Positions 16,743 to 25,058 of a DNA stretch of 25,136 nt are shown piece after piece. The notes below the pieces were generated by a model. That model was given only the letters and a program-made list of their open reading frames with translations, had not been told where the DNA came from and searched no databases. The first letter of the stretch is position 1. Each line of letters starts with the position of its first letter. The position numbers and the translations under genes are program-made. This DNA is from CAYQUC01 sp964514215 (GTDB taxonomy: Bacteria; Pseudomonadota; Gammaproteobacteria; UBA6429; Thiohalophilaceae), in NCBI GenBank assembly GCA_964514215.1, contig CAZEPW010000054.1, positions 1 to 25,136 on the forward strand. Reading direction: 5' to 3'.

Positions 16743-18107
16743 TTATTTCTTTTTAATCGGACGAGTCCAACCCGAGACCGATTTTTGAACGCTCCTTGCT
16801 AATGTTAACTCGCCTTCCGGTGCATTTTTAGTTAATACTGTTCCGGCACCAATGGTTGCACCTGCGCCCACTTCAATCGGGGCAACTAAAACCGAATTTG
16901 AACCCGTCGAAGCACCATCGCCAATTTTGGTTCGGTGCTTATTTGCGCCATCATAATTGGCGGTTATGGTTCCAGCGCCAATATTAACGCCACTGCCCAT
17001 ATCGGTATCACCAATATAGGTAAGATGATTGACCTTACTGCCCGACTCGATAATGCTGTTTTTAATTTCGACAAAGTTTCCGATGTTATTATTGCCTTTT
17101 AAAGCTGAACCTGGCCTTAACCGGGAATACGGTCCAATGCGACAACTTGCACCCACCTTGCTGTCTTCAATGTGGCACATTGGTAAAATTTCAACGTCGG
17201 ATTCGATAGCCGAATTTTTAATCACACAATTCGCCCCAATGCTGACATTATCGCCCAAGCTAACAGCACCCTCAAAAACAACATTGATATCGATGCTAAC
17301 ATCGCTACCAACCGTTAAATTGCCTCGAATATCAACTCGAGCCGGATCGATTAAAGTCACACCTTGTTGCATTAATTCATCACATTGACGCTGTTGATAA
17401 CAGCGCTCTAAATGAGCCAATTGAAGTTTACTATTAACACCGAGCACTTCATCACTGCTTTCAGCTTGCACACTATTAATGGCCACTTTATTTTTAGCCG
17501 CCAGACTGATAATGTCGGTTAAATAATATTCACCTTGCGAATTATTATTTTTTAATTGCGCTAACCAGTCACGTAGCAACGTGGCTTTAACAGCCAAAAA
17601 TCCGGTGTTCACTTCTTTAATTAATTTTTGTGCGTCACTGGCATCTTTTTCTTCGGTGATGGCCAACACTTGTCCGTTATCATCACGAATAATTCGACCA
17701 TAACCGCTGGGATTGTCGAGCAACATGGTTAATATCGCAAGCGAACCATCTTTGGCGGCTTCAAATAAAAACGTCAGTGTTTGCGGTGTGATCAACGGTA
17801 CATCACCGTATAACACTAATACCACGGCATCATCATCAAATTGATCGACCGCTTGCTGCACTGCATGCCCGGTTCCCAATTGCTCGGCTTGCTGTGCCCA
17901 AATTAAATTGCTGTCATTAATGGTGTCACGCAATAAATCACCACCATGACCATACACCACAATAATTTTATTCGCTTTTAGAATTTTTGCACTTGAAATG
18001 ACATGGGCAACCATTGGCTTGCCGCCAATCGGATGCAACACTTTTGGTAACGAGGACTTCATGCGAGTGCCTTGACCCGCGGCTAAAATAACGATATTAA
18101 GCTTCAT
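16743..18107 (-). CDS. glmU: Bifunctional GlcNAc-1-P uridyltransferase / GlcN-1-P acetyltransferase
   Basis: The 454-residue enzyme acetylates glucosamine-1-phosphate and then forms UDP-GlcNAc. The N-terminal Rossmann pyrophosphorylase domain has LAAGQGTRMKSSLPKVLHPI (7-26) and YGDVPLI, with the metal-binding Asp. The C-terminal left-handed beta-helix has hexapeptide repeats. RLRPGSAL, the acetyltransfer segment with NHLTYIGD, GAGTITANYDG and the Lys/Arg-rich tail are as expected. The length is standard (about 456). It lies 38 bp after the slyD-like gene and 50 bp before glmS, so the three probably share one transcript. Confidence 0.98.
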   Translation of the reverse strand: MKLNIVILAAGQGTRMKSSLPKVLHPIGGKPMVAHVISSAKILKANKIIVVYGHGGDLLRDTINDSNLIWAQQAEQLGTGHAVQQAVDQFDDDAVVLVLYGDVPLITPQTLTFLFEAAKDGSLAILTMLLDNPSGYGRIIRDDNGQVLAITEEKDASDAQKLIKEVNTGFLAVKATLLRDWLAQLKNNNSQGEYYLTDIISLAAKNKVAINSVQAESSDEVLGVNSKLQLAHLERCYQQRQCDELMQQGVTLIDPARVDIRGNLTVGSDVSIDINVVFEGAVSLGDNVSIGANCVIKNSAIESDVEILPMCHIEDSKVGASCRIGPYSRLRPGSALKGNNNIGNFVEIKNSIIESGSKVNHLTYIGDTDMGSGVNIGAGTITANYDGANKHRTKIGDGASTGSNSVLVAPIEVGAGATIGAGTVLTKNAPEGELTLARSVQKSVSGWTRPIKKK

Positions 18108-18145
18108 TTTATAGTTTTATATTATTACTCTGCGATTATAAACCA

Positions 18146-18640
18146 TTAATGTACGGTTGGCGGGAATGAGCCACCTTCAACTTCGCCCGAACTAAGCTCG
18201 GCTGCTGATGCCGGTCTGACTTCGCGCACTTTAATTTTAAAATCAACCTGCTTGCCAGCTAGAGGATGATTACCATCCAGTGTAATTTTTCCGTCTTTCA
18301 TTTCGGTGACAATCATGGTTTTTTTATCACCGTTTTCATTTTGAAACTCAGCTTGCGCACCAATATGGTGAAAATCCGGTGGTACATTATTTAATTCATC
18401 GGTATACAATAATTCTGGATCAATCGCACCAAATGCTTCATCCGGTGCAAACTGCACAACAACTTCATCATCCGCTTGTGAGCCTTCTAAACTATTCACT
18501 ATCTTATCAAAAACACGTTCATCAACACCGTGAATATAACTAATGGGTATATCACTCTGCTCTAACACCGCACCATCTTGGTCAAGAATCACATAGGTCA
18601 TACTAACGACCATATTTTTTGCTACTTTATGCTCTGCCAT
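18146..18640 (-). CDS. SlyD-like FKBP-type peptidyl-prolyl isomerase
   Basis: The 164-residue protein catalyses cis-trans isomerisation of prolyl bonds in folding proteins. The FKBP half is split by an insert-in-flap chaperone domain (about 73-120, within DEAFGAIDPELL and the following beta-structure), as in SlyD. The chain returns with DGNHPLAGK, the SlyD signature, and DFKIKVREVRPA. The His-rich metal-binding tail of E. coli SlyD is absent; the C-terminus is short and acidic with one His. No signal peptide is visible, so it is cytoplasmic. The ATG at 18640 has AGAAGG about 10 nt away. It sits between the atp terminator and glmU, behind its own promoter. Confidence 0.9.
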   Translation of the reverse strand: MAEHKVAKNMVVSMTYVILDQDGAVLEQSDIPISYIHGVDERVFDKIVNSLEGSQADDEVVVQFAPDEAFGAIDPELLYTDELNNVPPDFHHIGAQAEFQNENGDKKTMIVTEMKDGKITLDGNHPLAGKQVDFKIKVREVRPASAAELSSGEVEGGSFPPTVH

Positions 18641-18660
18641 CGTTTTTTGTACCTTCTGGA

Positions 18661-18688
18661 ATTATTGTTATCGGCAACTATATGCCAA
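18661..18688 (-). promoter_or_regulatory. Promoter for slyD-like/glmU/glmS
   Basis: On the minus strand TTGGCA (18688-18683) and AATAAT (18666-18661) each match consensus at 5 of 6 positions and are spaced by 16 nt. They lie about 20 nt upstream of the slyD-like start codon and directly after the atp operon terminator. The position, just where a new transcript should start, adds support. Confidence 0.5.
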
Positions 18689-18718
18689 GGTTAATCCATT
18701 TTATTAAAATTTTGAAAT

Positions 18719-18746
18719 AAAAAAGGGCAGTTTTAACTGCCCTTTT
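18719..18746 (-). terminator. Rho-independent terminator of the atp operon
   Basis: A perfect 12-bp stem (AAAAGGGCAGTT at 18721-18732 with AACTGCCCTTTT at 18735-18746) is followed on the minus strand by a T-rich run. It lies 43 bp after the atpC stop codon. Because the stem itself ends in A and T runs it would work in both directions, and it separates atp from the slyD-like operon. Confidence 0.9.
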
Positions 18747-18789
18747 CACTATTTATTGTAGCAAAATAAATTGCTAAATTCGATATCGT

Positions 18790-19212
18790 CTATTTCGCCT
18801 TGCTGCGTATCCGCTTAATGGTTTGAAGCTGGGCGACCGCCTCCGCCAATTGCGCTTGCGCTTCGGCAATCTCAATTTCACCGGTTCTATCTTTAATCGC
18901 TTGCTCGGCTGCTTTTTGAGCTTCTAAAGCCGCAGTTTCATCCAAATCACCACCGCGTACAGCAGTATCGGACAAAATTGTCACCACGTGTGGCTGTACT
19001 TCTAAAATGCCACCTGAAACATAAATTGACTCTTCTTTGCCACCAACCAAAGTCACACGAACTTCACCGGCTTTGAGTGGCGTTAGCATTTGAGTATGAC
19101 GAGCATAAATACCCACTTCACCCATGATAGCAGGCGCAACAACGATCTCAGCAGTCTCAGAGAAAATCTCCTCTTCCGCACTAACAATATTAACGTGCAT
19201 AGTCATCGCCAT
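18790..19212 (-). CDS. atpC: ATP synthase F1 epsilon subunit
   Basis: The 140-residue subunit of the central stalk couples rotation and inhibits ATP hydrolysis. The N-terminal beta-sandwich begins MAMTMHVNIVSAEEEIFS. It carries GEVGIYARHTQMLTPLKAG and then SGGILEVQPHVVTILSDTA, both family signatures. The C-terminal helical hairpin (about 88-140) is present in full. TAGGAG supports the ATG at 19212. It follows atpD by 26 bp and is the last gene of the operon. Confidence 0.98.
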   Translation of the reverse strand: MAMTMHVNIVSAEEEIFSETAEIVVAPAIMGEVGIYARHTQMLTPLKAGEVRVTLVGGKEESIYVSGGILEVQPHVVTILSDTAVRGGDLDETAALEAQKAAEQAIKDRTGEIEIAEAQAQLAEAVAQLQTIKRIRSKAK

Positions 19213-19238
19213 GATCCACTCCTAATTTATTGCCTAAA

Positions 19239-20615
19239 TTATATCGTTTTCGCTTTTTCAACAACTTCCTCAATGGTGCCTACCATGTAGAATGCTTGCT
19301 CTGGTAAGTCATCATATTCACCGGCTAAAATGCCTTTAAATGCGCGGATTGTGTCGGCTAATGACACGTACTTACCAGGTGAACCAGTAAACACCTCAGC
19401 CACAAAAAATGGTTGAGACAAGAAACGTTGAATTTTACGCGCACGAGTCACGGTTAATTTATCTTCTTCAGACAACTCATCCATACCCAAAATCGCGATA
19501 ATGTCTTTTAATTCTTTGTATTTTTGTAATGTCCCTTGCACACCACGCGCCACATTATAATGCTCTTCACCCACCACCAATGGATCTAATTGGCGTGAAG
19601 ATGAATCTAATGGATCAATCGCAGGATAAATACCAAGCTCTGCAATAGAACGTGATAACACAACAGTCGCATCCAAATGCGAGAAAGTGGTTGCTGGTGA
19701 TGGATCGGTTAAATCATCGGCAGGCACATAAACCGCCTGAATCGACGTAATCGAACCTTTCTTGGTTGACGTAATTCGTTCTTGCAAAGCACCCATTTCG
19801 GATGCCAAGGTTGGTTGGTAACCCACCGCAGACGGCATACGTCCTAATAATGCCGATACTTCGGTTCCAGCCAAGGTATAACGATAAATATTATCAATAA
19901 ATAATAAAACGTCACGGCCTTCATCACGGAAGAACTCAGCCATGGTTAACCCCGTTAACGCAACACGTAATCTGTTTCCTGGAGGCTCATTCATTTGACC
20001 GTAAACTAAAGATACTTTATCAAGCACGTTAGAATCTTTCATTTCGTGGTAGAAATCATTACCTTCACGAGTTCGTTCACCCACACCGGCAAACACTGAA
20101 TAACCACTGTGCTCAATCGCGATGTTACGAATTAATTCCATCATGTTAACGGTTTTACCAACACCGGCACCACCAAACAAACCAACCTTACCACCTTTAG
20201 CAAAAGGCGCGACTAAATCGATAACTTTAATACCGGTTTCTAATAAATCATTAGCAGGTGATAGCTCTTCATAAGCCGGTGCTGCACGATGAATACCCCA
20301 TTTGATTTCTTCACCAATATCGCCAGCGCCATCAATAGGAGTCCCTAAAACATTCATGATTCGACCCAGCGTTTTGGTACCGACAGGAACTTGAATTGCT
20401 TGCCCAGTATTGGTCACCGCCATGTCGCGTTTTAAGCCATCGGATGTCCCCATCGCAATCGTACGAACAATGCCGTCACCCAATTGCTGCTGGACTTCCA
20501 TGGTTAAATTGGCTTCGTCTACGACTAACGCATCATAAACTTTAGGTAACGCATCACGTGGAAATTCCACGTCAACTACCGCACCAATAACTTGTACAAT
20601 TTTTCCTGAACTCAT
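19239..20615 (-). CDS. atpD: ATP synthase F1 beta subunit
   Basis: The 458-residue catalytic subunit makes ATP in the F1 head. The Walker A loop is GGAGVGKT, with VGERTREG after it and the catalytic Glu in that segment. LLFIDNIYRYT gives the Walker B Asp, and PSAVGYQPTLA is the conserved segment before the DELSEE motif (DELSEEDKLTV), where epsilon acts. The length is standard. AGAGGAAC supports the ATG at 20615. It is separated from atpG by 833 bp of repeats, far more than the 26-76 bp between other genes here. No convincing promoter is seen in that gap. Confidence 0.99.
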   Translation of the reverse strand: MSSGKIVQVIGAVVDVEFPRDALPKVYDALVVDEANLTMEVQQQLGDGIVRTIAMGTSDGLKRDMAVTNTGQAIQVPVGTKTLGRIMNVLGTPIDGAGDIGEEIKWGIHRAAPAYEELSPANDLLETGIKVIDLVAPFAKGGKVGLFGGAGVGKTVNMMELIRNIAIEHSGYSVFAGVGERTREGNDFYHEMKDSNVLDKVSLVYGQMNEPPGNRLRVALTGLTMAEFFRDEGRDVLLFIDNIYRYTLAGTEVSALLGRMPSAVGYQPTLASEMGALQERITSTKKGSITSIQAVYVPADDLTDPSPATTFSHLDATVVLSRSIAELGIYPAIDPLDSSSRQLDPLVVGEEHYNVARGVQGTLQKYKELKDIIAILGMDELSEEDKLTVTRARKIQRFLSQPFFVAEVFTGSPGKYVSLADTIRAFKGILAGEYDDLPEQAFYMVGTIEEVVEKAKTI

Positions 20616-20715
20616 TCGTCAGTTCCTCTTTTCAAAATTTTAAAATACTTAATTCACCGCTATATCGTGATCCAAGACCAATAACATAACGACAATAATT
20701 AATTCAGTAATAAAC

Positions 20716-21313
20716 CATCATTCCAGTGTGGCTGGATGCCGGCTTAAAACACTACCGGCATGACGGGTTATTAAACTTAATCCTGCTATTCATCCGTTCC
20801 AGTTGTGCTGGATGTCGGCTTAAAACACTACCGGCATGACGGGTTAAACTTAATTCCTTGCTAACCATCCGCTCCAGTTGTGCTGGATGCCGGCTTAAAA
20901 CACTACCGGCATGACGGGTTAAACTTAATTCCTTGCTAACCATCCGCTCCAGTTGTGCTGGATGCCGGCTTAAAACACTACCGGCATGACGGGTTAAACT
21001 TAATTCCTTGCTAACCATCCGCTCCAGTTGTGCTGGATGCCGGCTTAAAACACTACCGGCATGACGGGTTATTAAACTTAATCCTGCTATTCATCCGTTC
21101 CAGTTGTGCTGGATGTCGGCTTAAAACACTACCGGCATGACGGGTTAAACTTAATTCCTTGCTAATCATCCGTTCCAGTTGTGCTGGATGCCGGCTTAAT
21201 ATATTACCGGCATGACGGGTTAAACTTAATCCTGCTAATCATCCGCTCCAGTTGTGCTGGATGCCGGCTTAAAACATTACCGGCATGACAGGTTAAACTT
21301 GATTTCTGAAAAC
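20716..21313. repeat. Eight-unit ~75-bp tandem palindromic repeat inside the atp operon
   Basis: Units begin at 20716, 20791, 20866, 20941, 21016, 21092, 21167 and 21240 (73-76 bp each). The last is degenerate at its end, and the first is diverged at its start. Each unit has two hairpins: CCAG/CTGG around TTGTG, and a 7-bp stem ATGCCGG/CCGGCAT around a 12-nt loop (20736-20761 in the first unit). Units 3 and 4 are identical. Bases 20731-20864 recur exactly at 21032-21165, a 301-bp offset. In the seventh unit the loop is altered to TTAATATATTA. The units abut without unique spacers. The array fills most of the 833-bp gap 20616-21448; 20616-20715 otherwise holds only the atpD ribosome site. Confidence 0.92.
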
Positions 21314-21373
21314 CATTTACTACTGGTTTCAAATTACCAACATTACAATGGTATAACACTTAGCCTTATTTCA

Positions 21374-21406
21374 ACCGTCACCCCGGTAATGTTTTGAGCC
21401 GGGGTC
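21374..21406. repeat. Solitary hairpin of the same family, upstream of the array
   Basis: ACCCCGG (21380-21386) pairs with CCGGGGT (21399-21405) around a 12-nt loop TAATGTTTTGAG. The preceding ACCGTC flank and the loop match the array hairpins and the one at 12124-12155, but the stem bases differ in paired fashion. It lies 43 bp downstream of the atpG stop codon. No T-run follows on the minus strand. Confidence 0.65.
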
Positions 21407-21448
21407 TATGTCAATGGCACATCAACCTAAATCGACTACCACAACGTT

Positions 21449-22312
21449 TTAAACCGCTGCCGCACCCGCAACAATTTCTGACAATTCTTGCGTAATCGAT
21501 GCTTGTCGTGCTTTGTTGTAAACCAATTGTAAATCGGAAATAAGATCACCTGCATTATCAGTCGCACTTTTCATCGCAACCATTCGAGCAGCCATTTCAC
21601 AGGCAATATTTTCGACCACACCTTGATACACTAATGACTCGATATAACGTGTCAACAAACCGTCCAAAACCGATTTAGCATCAGGCTCATAAATATAATC
21701 CCAATGATATTTAAGTTCTTTTTCTTTCTCGATTTTTTCAAGCGGCAATAACTGCACCGGTGTTGGCTCTTGTGTCATGGTGTTGACAAACTTATTGTAA
21801 ACCAGATACAAGCGATCTATTTCACCGTTATTGTAAGCATCTAGCATAATTTTAACGGTACCAATTAATTCATTGATACTCGGTGAATCACCAATTTGAG
21901 TTTTTTGGCCGCGCAAATTTAATTTAACCCGACTAAAAAAACTACTGGCTTTAGAACCGATAGTACACATGTCGATAGGAATATTTTTTTCTTGCCACAG
22001 CGCTAAATCTTTAACTGTCGCACGAAATAAATTACTGTTTAAACCACCGCACAAGCCCCGATCAGATGAAATAATAATATAACCGACTTTTTTAACTTCC
22101 CGCTGTTCTAAATAAGGGTGCTTATATTCAGTTGCAGCAAACGCTAAATGTTGAATTACTTCATGAATCTTATCGGCATAAGGTCGTGATGCAGACATGC
22201 GCTCTTGTGCTTTACGCATTTTACTCGCCGCAACCATTTCCATGGCACTCGTAATCTTCTGAGTATTTTGAATACTCGATATCTGGGTTCGTATCTCTTT
22301 ACCAACTGCCAT
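21449..22312 (-). CDS. atpG: ATP synthase F1 gamma subunit
   Basis: The 287-residue subunit forms the rotating central shaft. The N-terminal coiled coil begins MAVGKEIRTQISSIQNTQKI with TSAMEMVAASKM. The middle Rossmann-like part has ISSDRGLCGGLNSNLF. The C-terminal helix has MKSATDNAGDLISDLQLVYN and RQASITQELSEIVAGA, which is strictly conserved in the family. The length is standard. The start at 22312 has a weak AGAGAC ribosome site. atpA ends 76 bp upstream. Downstream, the palindromic array separates it from atpD. Confidence 0.98.
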   Translation of the reverse strand: MAVGKEIRTQISSIQNTQKITSAMEMVAASKMRKAQERMSASRPYADKIHEVIQHLAFAATEYKHPYLEQREVKKVGYIIISSDRGLCGGLNSNLFRATVKDLALWQEKNIPIDMCTIGSKASSFFSRVKLNLRGQKTQIGDSPSINELIGTVKIMLDAYNNGEIDRLYLVYNKFVNTMTQEPTPVQLLPLEKIEKEKELKYHWDYIYEPDAKSVLDGLLTRYIESLVYQGVVENIACEMAARMVAMKSATDNAGDLISDLQLVYNKARQASITQELSEIVAGAAAV

Positions 22313-22388
22313 CTATATAGTCTCTTATTTTATTCGCAGCTATATCTCATTGAGACATAAGGCGAATGTAATGTCGTTACTGTAAAAC

Positions 22389-23930
22389 CTAATACGTACT
22401 GGTTGATTTGAATTTTTCAATAGCCGCTTTAAGCTCAGCAGCAATACCATCATCCAACTTACCGTCAGTATTAATTTTTTCTAACAAATCAGCATTAGCC
22501 GATTTTATTCCTGATTGCATGGCTTCTTCAAAATCAACAATTTTATTAACAGGAACATCATCTAAATAACCTTCATTCGCAGCAAATAGTGACACGGCTT
22601 GTTCGGCAACGGTCATCGGCGAATATTGTTTTTGTTTCATTAATTCGGTGACACGTTGACCACGCTCAATTTGCTTACGTGTCGCTTCATCTAAATCAGA
22701 AGCAAACTGAGCAAACGCGGCAAGCTCACGATATTGCGCCAAATCCAAACGAACACCACCACCTAATTTCTTAATGATACCGGTTTGTGCTGCACCACCC
22801 ACACGCGACACGGATAAACCCGCATTAATCGCAGGACGAATACCAGCATTAAACAAATCGGATTCCAAGAAAATTTGGCCATCGGTAATTGAAATAACAT
22901 TGGTTGGCACGAAAGCCGATACGTCACCGGCTTGGGTTTCAATAATCGGCAAGGCGGTTAACGAACCGGTTTTACCTTTTACTTTACCACCCGTTAAACG
23001 CTCTACTTCCTCAGCATTAATACGTGAGGCACGTTCTAATAAACGAGAATGCAAATAGAACACGTCACCCGGATAAGCTTCACGACCCGGAGGACGACGT
23101 AATAATAAGGATACTTCACGATAAGCCCAGGCTTGTTTGGTTAAATCATCATAAATGATTAACGCGTCTTCGCCTTTATCGCGGAAGAACTCACCCATAG
23201 TACAACCCGAGTAAGGTGCAATATATTGCATGGCTGCCGATTCAGAAGCACTGGCAGACACCACAATAGTGTGAGCCATAGCACCATGCTCTTCTAATTT
23301 TTTAACAACGTTCGCGACTGATGAAGCTTTTTGACCAATAGCAACGTAAATACATTTAATGCCGGTGCTTTTTTGATTGATAATCGCATCAATTGCCACC
23401 GCAGTTTTACCCGTTTGTCTGTCACCAATAATTAATTCTCGTTGACCACGACCGATTGGAACCATCGCATCAACTGATTTCAAACCGAGTTGAACGGGTT
23501 GATCAACTGATTGACGTTCAATAACACCAGGAGCGATTTTCTCAATTGGAGAGGTCCCGTCTGATTTAATTGGACCTTTACCATCGATAGGAATACCCAA
23601 ACTATCAACCACGCGGCCTAATAAACCTTCACCAACTGGAACTTCTAAAATACGACCGGTACATTTCGCTTTGTCGCCTTCAGTAAGATGCAAGTAATCA
23701 CCTAAAACCACAGCACCAACAGAATCACGTTCTAAGTTCAACGCCATACCGTATGTATTGCCAGGGAACTCAATCATTTCACCTTGCATAACATCGTTTA
23801 AGCCATGAATTCGAACAATACCATCGGTAATACTAACCACTGAACCTTCATTTTGGGCTTCAGTAGCAGAGTCGAAATTCTCAACCTGTTTCTTAATTAA
23901 TTCACTGATTTCAGCGGGATTAAGTTGCAT
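22389..23930 (-). CDS. atpA: ATP synthase F1 alpha subunit
   Basis: The 513-residue non-catalytic nucleotide-binding subunit alternates with beta in the F1 head. It starts MQLNPAEISELIKKQVENF. The Walker A loop is GDRQTGKT, with ALIIYDDLTKQAWAYRE as Walker B and PPGREAYPGDVFYLHSRLLE after it. GLSVSRVGGAAQ carries the conserved Arg finger region. The length is the usual 513 for gammaproteobacteria. AGAGGAAA supports the ATG at 23930. atpH ends 48 bp upstream. Confidence 0.99.
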   Translation of the reverse strand: MQLNPAEISELIKKQVENFDSATEAQNEGSVVSITDGIVRIHGLNDVMQGEMIEFPGNTYGMALNLERDSVGAVVLGDYLHLTEGDKAKCTGRILEVPVGEGLLGRVVDSLGIPIDGKGPIKSDGTSPIEKIAPGVIERQSVDQPVQLGLKSVDAMVPIGRGQRELIIGDRQTGKTAVAIDAIINQKSTGIKCIYVAIGQKASSVANVVKKLEEHGAMAHTIVVSASASESAAMQYIAPYSGCTMGEFFRDKGEDALIIYDDLTKQAWAYREVSLLLRRPPGREAYPGDVFYLHSRLLERASRINAEEVERLTGGKVKGKTGSLTALPIIETQAGDVSAFVPTNVISITDGQIFLESDLFNAGIRPAINAGLSVSRVGGAAQTGIIKKLGGGVRLDLAQYRELAAFAQFASDLDEATRKQIERGQRVTELMKQKQYSPMTVAEQAVSLFAANEGYLDDVPVNKIVDFEEAMQSGIKSANADLLEKINTDGKLDDGIAAELKAAIEKFKSTSTY

Positions 23931-23978
23931 TTTTATTTCCTCTTTGTGCCTATATTTAAGGCTTCAAACTAATATCGT

Positions 23979-24518
23979 TTAAAGGACGCCAAGCTTTTGT
24001 CCAAGCTTATCTAGTTGCCCTGTAACAGAACCATCAATCACCATATCACCAGCACGTACAATGCTGCCACCAATTAGTGATTTATCAATTTTAGTAGTCA
24101 AATTTATTTCTCGACCAAGACGCTTTTTAAGCGCATTAACCAACGCTTTCTTTTGGGCTGCACCTAATTTAAATGCAGAAATAACTTCAGCATCAATCGT
24201 GCCTTCTTCTGTGGCTCGGTGCGCTTCAAAAGCTTGAGCAATTTCGGGTAATACGTTTAAACGTTTATTGCTCGCAACAACTCGAACAAAATTTTGTGCC
24301 ACTAGATTCAAACGATCACCACAAATCTTCAACACCGCATCAATTAAGTCTTGAGTTTGATACCGTGGATTTTGAATCATCGCTATCATGGTTGCATCGG
24401 ATGTCACAGCGGATAAAAACTGTAACATTTCAGACCATGATTTAAGATCGTTATTATCTTTTGCAATATCAAACGCGGCTTGAGCATAAGGTCGTGCAAT
24501 GGTAATTTTTTCTGCCAT
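23979..24518 (-). CDS. atpH: ATP synthase F1 delta subunit
   Basis: The 179-residue stator subunit links the top of F1 to the b subunits. The N-terminal six-helix domain begins ITIARPYAQAAFDIAK, with VRVVASNKRLNVLPEI about the middle. The C-terminal part has LTTKIDKSLIGGSIVRAGD followed by a GSVTGQLDKL segment, the usual family ending. The length is standard (177-180). An AGGTGA ribosome site is about 11 nt from the ATG at 24518. It lies 27 bp after atpF. Confidence 0.98.
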   Translation of the reverse strand: MAEKITIARPYAQAAFDIAKDNNDLKSWSEMLQFLSAVTSDATMIAMIQNPRYQTQDLIDAVLKICGDRLNLVAQNFVRVVASNKRLNVLPEIAQAFEAHRATEEGTIDAEVISAFKLGAAQKKALVNALKKRLGREINLTTKIDKSLIGGSIVRAGDMVIDGSVTGQLDKLGQKLGVL

Positions 24519-24545
24519 GCTATTTATTTCACCTACAGTTCGTTT

Positions 24546-25016
24546 TTAAAGTTGAGCCACTAAATCTTTTAAGATATCTTCGTTAGCAGCCGCATCAACT
24601 TCGCGTTTTAATATTTTGCTAGCACCAGAAACAACAAGCGTTGCAACCTGACCACGTAATTCTTCACGAGCCCGATTAACTTCCTGTTCAACTTCGGCAT
24701 TTGCCGCAGTAATAATACGTTCGCCTTCAGTACGCGCATCGCCTTTAGCTGCTTCAACAATTTCACTAGCACGTTTTTGTGCTTGGCTAATAATGTCTTG
24801 CGCTTCTTGCTTGGCTTCATTCAATTTTTCAATAGCACGTTTTTCGGCCAATTCTTTTTCATGAGCGCCACGTTCGCCGGCTGCAATACCATCTGCAATG
24901 GCTTTTTTACGTTCTGTTAACGCAGCCATTATCGGTGGCCACACAAACTTCATCGTAAACCAGACAAACAATGCAAATACAACTGACTGCCCGATAAGTG
25001 TTAAATTAATGTTCAT
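24546..25016 (-). CDS. atpF: ATP synthase Fo b subunit
   Basis: The 156-residue peripheral-stalk subunit, normally a dimer, has one N-terminal membrane helix (about 5-27, INLTLIGQSVVFALFVWFTM). A long charged helix follows, heptad-like and rich in Glu, Lys, Ala and Arg (about 35-140), and meets the delta subunit. WPPIMAALTERKKAIADG after the membrane helix is typical of gammaproteobacterial b. The length equals that of E. coli b. AAGG supports the ATG at 25016. It follows atpE by 42 bp. Confidence 0.98.
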   Translation of the reverse strand: MNINLTLIGQSVVFALFVWFTMKFVWPPIMAALTERKKAIADGIAAGERGAHEKELAEKRAIEKLNEAKQEAQDIISQAQKRASEIVEAAKGDARTEGERIITAANAEVEQEVNRAREELRGQVATLVVSGASKILKREVDAAANEDILKDLVAQL

Positions 25017-25058
25017 ATTAGAACCTTCGTCTTAATTTAAAGTCCGATTATTCGTGTA

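Noticed and set aside
20752..21018. Open reading frame on the minus strand encoding a 25-residue repeat (SKELSLTRHAGSVLSRHPAQ)
   Set aside because: It arises because the repeat length of 75 bp is a multiple of three; it has no ribosome site and lies wholly within the palindromic array.
20716..21313. CRISPR array
   Set aside because: Whole ~75-bp units repeat with no unique spacers, and no cas genes are present.
20716..21313. Integron attC sites (a GTTAAAC-like box recurs)
   Set aside because: Units abut directly with no cassettes, the partner R box is not convincing, and the setting is the atp operon.
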